The notes under the pieces: model-generated
The model's database searches: none
The model's input: the letters and a program-made list of their open reading frames with translations, nothing else
What the model was told of the DNA's origin: nothing
Position numbers and translations under genes: made by a program
In this document: in pieces, positions 57,127 through 64,000 of the stretch
How the letters are laid out: each line of letters begins with the position of its first letter
Position numbering within the stretch: position 1 is the stretch's first letter
Source of the DNA: Lingula anatina
Taxonomy: Eukaryota > Brachiopoda > Lingulata > Lingulida > Lingulidae
Length of the DNA: 64,000 bases
Direction of reading: 5' to 3'
NCBI RefSeq assembly: GCF_001039355.2
Contig: NW_019775858.1
Location: 1-64,000 of the forward strand

Positions 57127-58712
57127 GGGTGTAAGTATTAATTTAAAACACGTTAAAATCAAACACATTTAAAAACATATCGCAACTTACCATAGGCGCA
57201 AACTCAACTACGATTTAAGCTCTAGAAGGAATCAAGTTGCACGTTAGTGCGAAATGGAAATAATTGAAGTGGTTCCTCAGTCTTGATATGCGAATAATAC
57301 AATAAGTTGTTAAATTTACCAAAACACACGCGGTGAACATTTACGCCACGATAGCTTGGGGTTTTCAAAGTCCGACTGTTTCTTAAATTTCTTACTGCTT
57401 CAGCTAAGAAAATTGACCATTGTAGGAAATTAAAATCGAATTGAAAAATAACTTACCATGAAAAATGCAAAGCTTCCAAAATAGTGTCACCTACTTTCAA
57501 ATCAGTTTTAAAATGCAACCTCGCGCACCACTTTATTTGTACAAAAACGACAGAACCTCAAACCGCATATTTCTTGAATTACGTTTATTCTTTACGAAGT
57601 GCTTGTGCTATTTGTCCTATACAGTAAGAAAACCGCGAGGCACGTGCTGCACGCTAAACAAGAAAGGTATCAAAAGACCAATATGCTGATGGAAAGTTAA
57701 AGGCACGCAATGTGCCTTATAGGTCTTTATATACTGCAGAAAAAAGATGCAAGTTAAAGAAAAATTTCCCTGAACGCTAAGCTAAACCTCATCTTAATGA
57801 TCTACAAAAGGCTACAAAAGGGAAATATTTTTTATTTAAAAAAATTTACTACATGTATAAATTGTAGCCTACAGACTTAGAAATGCCTATTTTGGCCTCA
57901 TAGTTTCATTGGTCAGAAGGGGAACAAGGGGTACCTCCGATTGTAAGGAAGGGTGGCGGGAGGCACATGCACGAAGGTAAAAAGACCCAGTAGCCATTTA
58001 TTGATGTGATATTGAGTCATTAGAAGATAGCAGTGTCCGACTGAGTGCTATATAACAATTTTCATTTCAGTAATACTAGTATGAAGATTTGTTCAAATCA
58101 CAAGTATCTTCAGTGAGTTTGTTATTCATGGTAAGGATCATGTAGCTTTTTAGTCGTGACCTAGACTGCTTTTAGTCACGCCGATCATTCGAGCATTTAC
58201 CGCCTGTCACTAGCTGTCAACTGCTTAAAAACACAGGTCAGATAAGTCTTTCATTATGTACTTATTCTTCATTAAAACTTTTCAAAAAACCTACCTGGAT
58301 AAATGAATTTACGTAAGTAAAGTTCTTACGTTGCACAGTTGGCTTGGAGCACTAGAGCCTGTCACTGATTTTTATCATTTCTCAAACCAACTCTCCTGCC
58401 ATCAGTCCATTGGAAAGTGATAGCGACAATTAGCCCAGTTAAAGAATTTGTACTTTATCTGAACAACATTTCTGGATAACCTAGTTTTAATGTGTTCCAT
58501 CCGCCTTAAAGTGTTGAAAACCACCACTTACTTGGGTCGCACCCAGCGCCGTTTCAACTAAAATTGTTTAAAAAAATTTCGCAATACATGAGGTGTTCCA
58601 AGAATGTTCCAACAATGTCGTTTGTGTCTAACTTCTCAAGCCACGACTTTGCGTTCTTCGAGATTGTTTCAAGTGTGCCAGTCACGTTTGGTATCACTGA
58701 CATTTTTGACAC

Positions 58713-58716
<4 letters not shown>

Positions 58717-58750
<34 letters not shown>
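58717..58750. repeat. (ATT)n microsatellite
   Basis: About eleven TTA units shortly before the candidate microprotein gene. Confidence 0.9.
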
Positions 58751-58869
58751 GACCACAGGATGAATGGATTTTAGACCACTGCCTTACTCAACTTAGCCCA
58801 AAAGAATCAAAGTAGGCCTACAGCACAACCCAACCTCGGAACTCTCTTTTATTTACATTTACTATCTAA

Positions 58870-59004
58870 ATGGCGACCAAAGAAAGCAGGCGGACATCTA
58901 TGTTTCTTTCAGTCGTTTTTCTAATGTTGTTAGCCAGTATATACTCCGTTATCGACAAAAAGTTTCACAACCCATATCCCATACATTTTTACAGATCTCT
59001 ATAG
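58870..59004 (+). CDS. Candidate single-pass membrane microprotein, 44 residues
   Basis: The ATG in TAAATGGCGACC (A at -3, YY1-like context) opens a 44-codon frame ending TAG at 59002. The product has a basic N-terminus (MATKESRRTS), one hydrophobic helix of about 18 residues (MFLSVVFLMLLASIYSVI) and a basic, aromatic tail (DKKFHNPYPIHFYRSL): the layout of small integral membrane proteins. AATAAA at 59218-59223 followed by a T/G-rich stretch (GTGTCTGGCTTTGTTTGC) would end a single-exon transcript of about 0.4 kb. CACGTG E-boxes lie near 59049 and 59091. I do not recognise the sequence. Alternatively the ATG exon could splice at AGAG|GTGAGT near 59178, after the stop. With so short a frame, chance remains possible. 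Confidence 0.42.
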   Translation: MATKESRRTSMFLSVVFLMLLASIYSVIDKKFHNPYPIHFYRSL

Positions 59005-60943
59005 AGCACGTTGCCGTCCACTAGCTTGACTGAGTGAAAGCTGACATCACGTGCAAAGGGTCAACAGACTTGTCATACCCACGTGTCCGCAAAGAAAGAA
59101 GTAGCTCAATCGACCTCAAGCAGACATAACTGGAAACTAACCCCTAAAATCAACATTATTCAGTAACTCGTACTAGAGGTGAGTTTTCAGTGACCGCTAA
59201 AACTCAAGGTGATGTTAAATAAAGTGTCTGGCTTTGTTTGCTTGACCCCTGGTCATAATCAGTTTGTGTTCATCTCTGGTCAGTAATAATAGCTTACCAC
59301 TGCCGAGAGAAGAAAAAAAACATAAATATGGACTGAAAACAATGCGCTGTCCGTCAATACTGTTTTTAAAAACCCTATAGGCATGCATCGTAATTTTAAC
59401 CGAGGATTACATTAACATTCAGGCCATGAAACAACTGCAAATAAGTTTAATGTTAAACAAATAAAGGGATATACGCCTGTTAAAAACTGTAGAAAACTAT
59501 TCATGTAGCAGTCTGCGAGGTCAGTAAACATGGTCAGTGTACATTAGGGACTAAGTTTTAAGAGTACATTTAAAAATGAACAAACTTTGTGATTAATACT
59601 ATATATAGTTTTTTTGAGTGTACCGAGAACAGCTATTTATGCATGGGTTAGTGACTACTCTCAGCGCTATGGAATTAAAGATCTACAAACTTTCATGAGT
59701 AAAAAACTACTTAATCAGCCTTACCTTGTTATCACAGTGCTGTGCCAGTGACCGCTACTGGACACTGCATTCGGACACCACGGCGTACCCCTGCTTTATC
59801 GTGTGGTGTAGAATGACCTGCGATGTCTGCGGCTGTGTTCAGACTGGTTATATTTGGACCGGATCTCTCCCGATTTAGGGCCGATGCAATGGATTTATTC
59901 TGTGTGCTTAGGTTGTGGGGTCCGATGGGAGGGGGGGGGGGAGGTAGCCACCACTTTTCCTACCACGTCAATTACAAGCGCAGAAAAGCAGGGGGATAAT
60001 GGGAAATCCACCCCTTCTTATAAGAAATTTAAAAACTTTCCTTTCTACGCGCCTGATGTTTTCACTGTTGATTGCTGTCTAAACCGATGAGTCAACGTTG
60101 GTGGATAGCAGTATAGTTGATACAATTTTGTTGATTGCAGTCATTGAGGCTCATTTCTTGACCTTTCTTTGAACCCGCAATATATCATCTTTTCGATGTA
60201 CAGTACCGCTACACGTAAGTGCATAACATTTTTAAAGGCTCTTTATAGCTATAACTGCTTCCAACTGGAGCTAAAATTCTTCAAAATTCAGAGCAATGTG
60301 AACATATCCTGCGCACACAAAACCCCGTCGAGTTGACCCTGCTGTGGCCCATAACGGGGACTCTCCAATAACACACGTTTCGATTGCCGGGTCTTCAACT
60401 ATTACGAAACGCCGAAAATTTAAATTTAAAAAGTGTCAAAAGTTACTGGCCCTGAACCACGTGGAGAGAAGTGGACAAAAGACTGCCCAAGATAAGGTAT
60501 CAAATGAAGGTCATCAATAAAACTTGAAAAACTAACACGCGCGTGCTTTACGGGTGGTTTTACAAGTACATTGGAGCGGAGACAACAAAACAGGTCGCCC
60601 TTTGGGCCTTCAACAAAGTTCACTGTATGGTAAATCGCTCACATTTTCTGGTTGTGTGATTAGGCGATATACTTTGTCTCATTCTCTGGAGATCCTGCGA
60701 TTGTCTTTTGTGCGTGCTTAGCAGGAAGGGTCGCCAAAGTTCACGGCTTTCAAAACATTGCTTGCTGCAAATTGTGGAGTAATACATATTTATAATGGTC
60801 CAGGGGGTGCCTTCGTAATCTGTACGATGTTGGCTATGTTCCATTGCTTTTTAGTAAAACTTGATTGTGAAATCAGTAGAGTTCAATACATTAACTCAAA
60901 ATCAATACGGCGCTTTGTGTACTAAATGCAAATGGTGCGTCTT

Positions 60944-60947
<4 letters not shown>

Positions 60948-60990
<43 letters not shown>
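60948..60990. repeat. (GA)n microsatellite
   Basis: About 20 GA units. Confidence 0.95.
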
Positions 60991-60992
<2 letters not shown>

Positions 60993-61222
60993 GACAACCT
61001 CGCACAGGTAAAATGATAAATGATTGGTTTTCCAAAAAGCGATTTGGCATTTACAATATAAAAGGTATTATATGGTATTGCATGTCAACTTTCGCCATCT
61101 TATCTATCTTACCTTTAGAATCAAACAACGATACACGCACAGTTTTCTGTTTTCATTCGAAATGTATATCTCCTTTGTTTGGAATTGTATTACACTTCTT
61201 TTGCGAAATTTGCTCACAATTA

Positions 61223-61224
<2 letters not shown>

Positions 61225-61277
<53 letters not shown>
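61225..61277. repeat. (CT)n followed by (CA)n microsatellite
   Basis: CTCTCTCT passes into CACACACA. It mirrors the CA/GA compound repeat at 3775. Confidence 0.95.
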
Positions 61278-61279
<2 letters not shown>

Positions 61280-61627
61280 AGTGTAACTCTAAGTCTTTTT
61301 ACCTCAATTATTTAATATCCATTTAATTTCTACATCAATAATTTAATGTCCTTTTAATTTCTACATCAATATTAACAATTTAGTCTCGGCCAGTAGAGAG
61401 CTAACGAACCCCCATGACACTGCATAAACTGCATTAACGAATGTGGAGGACTCCGTTGCCACCTTAACTGAAAGCACATTTAAAAATAAGAAAGTTTAAT
61501 AAAATGATTGTAATTTTTTAATCGACGTTCTCGTCGCGTTTTGAAAATGTGCACCCTGACAGTAGTGCGAGGCTGCCACCAATTTTCGTTTATTTGTAAA
61601 ATTTTAAAAGAAAAAAATCTTTAAAGG

Positions 61628-63256
61628 CTACTTTTCCAAGTAAAACAGTAAAAAAAAAAAACCTTGCAAAATATTCAGCAACAACCAGCTATGTGAACAG
61701 AATCTTACAGAAGCCGAACTGATCGTATCGCTTCGGCAATTTTCGGCTCTTTGCATGAACCTGTCGTTTATCTCCACACCCTTGAACTCCAAGGGCGATT
61801 TGCAGTGGCCAAGAATGAGCGCCTTCTTTGTTATTTTCGACAGTTCTGACAGTTGTGCGTGTAAACTACAGTCACAGTGGAGAGGGTTCTCTCTCAGGTC
61901 AACCCTTTCAAAAATCACTGGATCCACCCAAGTTGTTTCATTTATGAGATTTCCGTTTAGATCCAACACCACGTTGCCTTGGTGGGTTGTGAAGGTTGTG
62001 AATGCGTCCGGCGCAACAGATGCAATCTGCATTCCTGCTAATCTGACTTCTCTCACATCCAGTCCCTGTAATGTAATGTTGTCAATCTCCGTGAACGCAT
62101 TGAAGGAAGCATCAATCTTTTCAAGTTTTGTCAAGTTCTTGAGAGAATCCATTGGCATCTTTGTAAGTTCTAATTTTGAAATATCCAAATATTTCAAACA
62201 ACTCTCTAGCCCTATGAATTGCCCAGTTGTTATTCCCAATCGATTTCCTCCTAATCGCAACTCGCGAAGATTCTTAAGGGGCATGAACAACCCGGGCTCT
62301 AACCACTCGATGTTGTTTTCTGATAAATCAAGGAGTTGTAATTCACCGAGAGGCGAAAGTACACTAGGCGGTAAATACGAGATGTGACAGTGCCGGACGA
62401 AAAATCGCTTTAGAGTCTGATTCACGCCTGCAAAGCAACCGACTGAAAACGCATTGACATGCTGTAACCAGTTATTGCTCAAATCCAGCTCCTCGAGGCT
62501 GACCAAGTTCTGAAACGCGTCTCTGGAAATTCCCAACAGAAAGTTGTCCGCCAGTGACAGCGCTTTGAGGTTGTTTAAAATTCCTAATGCTTCTTCTGGC
62601 ACGTACCTGAACGTGTTTGCCGCTAAGTTTAAGTGCTTTAATTGCCCGAGCCCGGAAAATGCTCTTGAGTCAAGTGATTGAATTGAGCATCCTGATATAT
62701 CAAGTTTTTCCAGAAAATTGAGCCCTTGGAAGGCATTGGCCTGTATACGCGGAGAACCAGTTATGGTTTGGAAATTCCCCTTCAGTATCAGTTGCCTTAA
62801 ACTCGAGAGTTTGCTGAGAAATGGCCAAGGCAAGGTCTCAAGGTCGAAACGGTTCCTCGACAGGTCTAATGACGTTAGGTTCTCCCGGACGTAACGAAAC
62901 ACCGAGCCAGCCAAATTGGTCTCAAAGAGCTGGTTGTTGCTAAAGTTGAGAGCTAACAGCGGAGTTTTGCGGAACGGGTAAAAATCCTCCTCGTCCAGAA
63001 ATCTGAGTTTGTTCCCCCCTAGGAGTATAGCCCTCACGGGTAGATATTTGGATTGGTTCGTAAACAATGGAAATTTTGTTAACCCTTGTGATGCACAGTC
63101 AAATATCGTTGTCTTCGTATCCCTGTTAATAGGACACTCACAGGGGGCAGGTGCCAGGCAGTCTTGACCACTGGCTATCGTGTAGGTCAACAGATACGCC
63201 AAACTGGACATAAATGGCCATAGGCTTTGTGACACGGTCATTTTTCGCCGAATCAT
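61628..63256 (-). CDS. Secreted or GPI-anchored leucine-rich-repeat protein B, 542 residues
   Basis: A single coding exon. The ATG at 63256 lies 29 bases after a strong acceptor (TTTTTTTTCACTATTTCAG, AG at 63286-63287). Features in order: signal peptide about 1-30 (YLLTYTIASG), cysteine N-cap (CLAPAPCEC and FDCASQGLTKFP), about a dozen LRRs (for example LEKLDISGCSIQSLDSRAF and LKHLNLAANTFRYVPEEAL), LRRCT cap starting NPLHCDCSLH, then SSAS and a hydrophobic end (WLLLNILQGFFFLLFYL), as in GPI-anchored proteins. Six or more N-glycosylation sequons. It lies 6 kb upstream of LRR gene A in the same orientation, with equal length and the same exon plan: a tandem duplicate pair, now well diverged. 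An in-frame second ATG six codons on is an alternative start. Function beyond cell-surface LRR is unknown. Confidence 0.92.
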   Translation of the reverse strand: MIRRKMTVSQSLWPFMSSLAYLLTYTIASGQDCLAPAPCECPINRDTKTTIFDCASQGLTKFPLFTNQSKYLPVRAILLGGNKLRFLDEEDFYPFRKTPLLALNFSNNQLFETNLAGSVFRYVRENLTSLDLSRNRFDLETLPWPFLSKLSSLRQLILKGNFQTITGSPRIQANAFQGLNFLEKLDISGCSIQSLDSRAFSGLGQLKHLNLAANTFRYVPEEALGILNNLKALSLADNFLLGISRDAFQNLVSLEELDLSNNWLQHVNAFSVGCFAGVNQTLKRFFVRHCHISYLPPSVLSPLGELQLLDLSENNIEWLEPGLFMPLKNLRELRLGGNRLGITTGQFIGLESCLKYLDISKLELTKMPMDSLKNLTKLEKIDASFNAFTEIDNITLQGLDVREVRLAGMQIASVAPDAFTTFTTHQGNVVLDLNGNLINETTWVDPVIFERVDLRENPLHCDCSLHAQLSELSKITKKALILGHCKSPLEFKGVEINDRFMQRAENCRSDTISSASVRFCSHSWLLLNILQGFFFLLFYLEK

Positions 63257-63285
63257 TTCTGAACTGGGATGGCTTCTGAAACAAT
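63257..63285 (-). other. 5' UTR segment of LRR gene B after a UTR intron
   Basis: 29 bases between the acceptor and the ATG, the same length as in LRR gene A, so the UTR intron probably predates the duplication. Confidence 0.65.
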
Positions 63286-64000
63286 CTGAAATAGTGAAAA
63301 AAAATCAAGTCATTTTATCTGTTTTTGACAGGTCCCGTTTCAGTTATTTCAAGCATGATTACGTCAAACAAATGGGCTAACGCACAAAATCCACGTCTGA
63401 ACCGCAGGGTGCGGCAAATTGCCGACGAAAATCCCATCTGCCCGTTAAAATCGAACACGCGGTAGCAAATGTGTGATGTTTTGAAGTTGCGCAACCCATT
63501 TCAGTTAGCATCTGTCGTAGGTACACAAGGTGATGATATAAAAGATTCATCACATGGTTCAGGATTCAACCGAGCGCTTGATTTACAGCGGATTTACTTG
63601 TTTGCAGTTAATTCCAATTTCAATCACAGACGACAAGAATTGAGTTCTTCTTTTTTTTTTAAATATTTTGACGTCTGTCAATACATATGTTGGATTTTTA
63701 TTACATTTACACATGAACTCACACTCAACGTGCAGTGTGATTTAGTGACACAGTGGCCTATGATTTTAGATATTTGTTTTTTAGTCAGAAGATAATAAAA
63801 GAATAATTACATCTTAAAGAAATTAATTGTTTTGAACAAAATTGCACTGACTATAATTAAGAAAGGCTATCAATCAGTTGCGGCTATCTAACCACTGGCT
63901 GAAGAGATTTCTTTAGTGGGTTGCGATAGCTCTATACTAAAAGCTAGCGTAGTGATGACCATTCCATACGAAAATTCTCGCTGAACATACCTTCCAATTC
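63286..64000 (-). other. UTR intron of LRR gene B, with a possible upstream exon at the right edge
   Basis: On the minus strand GAATTGGAAG|GTATGT puts a good donor at 63989-63990, so bases 63991-64000 may be the end of the upstream noncoding exon. The plus-strand ORF at 63469-63795 has no supporting features. Nothing else is seen. Confidence 0.45.

Larger units (their letters stand above)
55669..58869. other. Upstream region or UTR intron of LRR gene A
   Basis: It contains (ATT)n at about 55961-55990, a short GAGA run near 56510, MITE copy 4 of the CATTCCCA family, an (ATT)n at 58717-58750, several good minus-strand donors, and otherwise nothing I can assign. Confidence 0.45.
59005..61627. 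other. Spacer between the microprotein candidate and LRR gene B
   Basis: It has a (GA)n run (60948-60990), a (CT)n(CA)n run (61225-61277), a G12 patch at about 59930, a good minus-strand donor near 59735 that could belong to a UTR exon of LRR gene A, and a likely poly(A) signal of LRR gene B (TTTATT on the plus strand at 61589-61594, 34 bases past its stop). No other gene seen. Confidence 0.5.

Noticed and set aside
61755-62387. 210-codon plus-strand ORF
   Set aside because: It is the antisense shadow of LRR gene B, whose signal peptide, repeats and caps are unmistakable on the minus strand.
1-64000. CRISPR arrays, rRNA and intact tRNA genes, retroviral or LINE coding regions
   Set aside because: I saw no spaced direct-repeat array, no rRNA core sequence, no full tRNA cloverleaf and no reverse-transcriptase motif.

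Overview
The window is AT-rich animal nuclear DNA. The genes are split by GT-AG introns of about 0.3-4 kb. Introns and spacers are full of microsatellites, short non-autonomous DNA transposons and local duplications. The protein families present (UBE2V, a MARVEL four-helix protein, a cytochrome b5, leucine-rich-repeat proteins with likely GPI anchors) and the large number of MITE-like elements fit a non-vertebrate metazoan, most likely a marine invertebrate. I cannot name the phylum from the sequence alone.

Layout. 1-2150 (-): the first three coding exons of a UBE2V1/UBE2V2 (UEV/Mms2) gene, running off the left edge. 2151-2350: a compact head-to-head promoter with an ETS-CRE composite and a YY1-type site. 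2348-32200 (+): one long gene of 30 coding exons plus a 5' noncoding exon. It encodes a 1366-residue helical-repeat (ARM/HEAT-like) protein that I do not recognise, ending in an acidic tryptophan-containing tail. 32900-41780 (+): a soluble cytochrome b5 of 102 residues. 41800-49450: repeat-rich spacer with a few exon-like pieces. 49468-51673 (+): a 172-residue four-helix MARVEL protein of the CMTM/MAL type. 54011-55639 and 61628-63256 (-): two paralogous LRR genes, each with a single coding exon of 542 codons. 58870-59004 (+): a possible 44-residue single-pass membrane microprotein between them, too short for ordinary gene callers.

The genes do not form an operon or a visible joint pathway. 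UBE2V and the large gene probably share a promoter, and the two LRR genes are a tandem duplicate pair. The hunt gave three kinds of signal. (1) At least seven inverted-repeat element families. Two of them share related ends (CAGGCCCGTAGCCAG and CAGGGGCGTAACCAG) and 5-bp target duplications. (2) Three cases where an exon-intron junction has been duplicated locally: the exon 5 donor and exon 25 tail of the large gene, and the exon 2 acceptor of the MARVEL gene. (3) Nine copies of the palindrome TAGGCCTA, all right of 35 kb. A tandem repeat pair at 35.0-35.2 kb shows one arising by insertion of GGCC at a TA with TA duplication, as a transposon footprint would.
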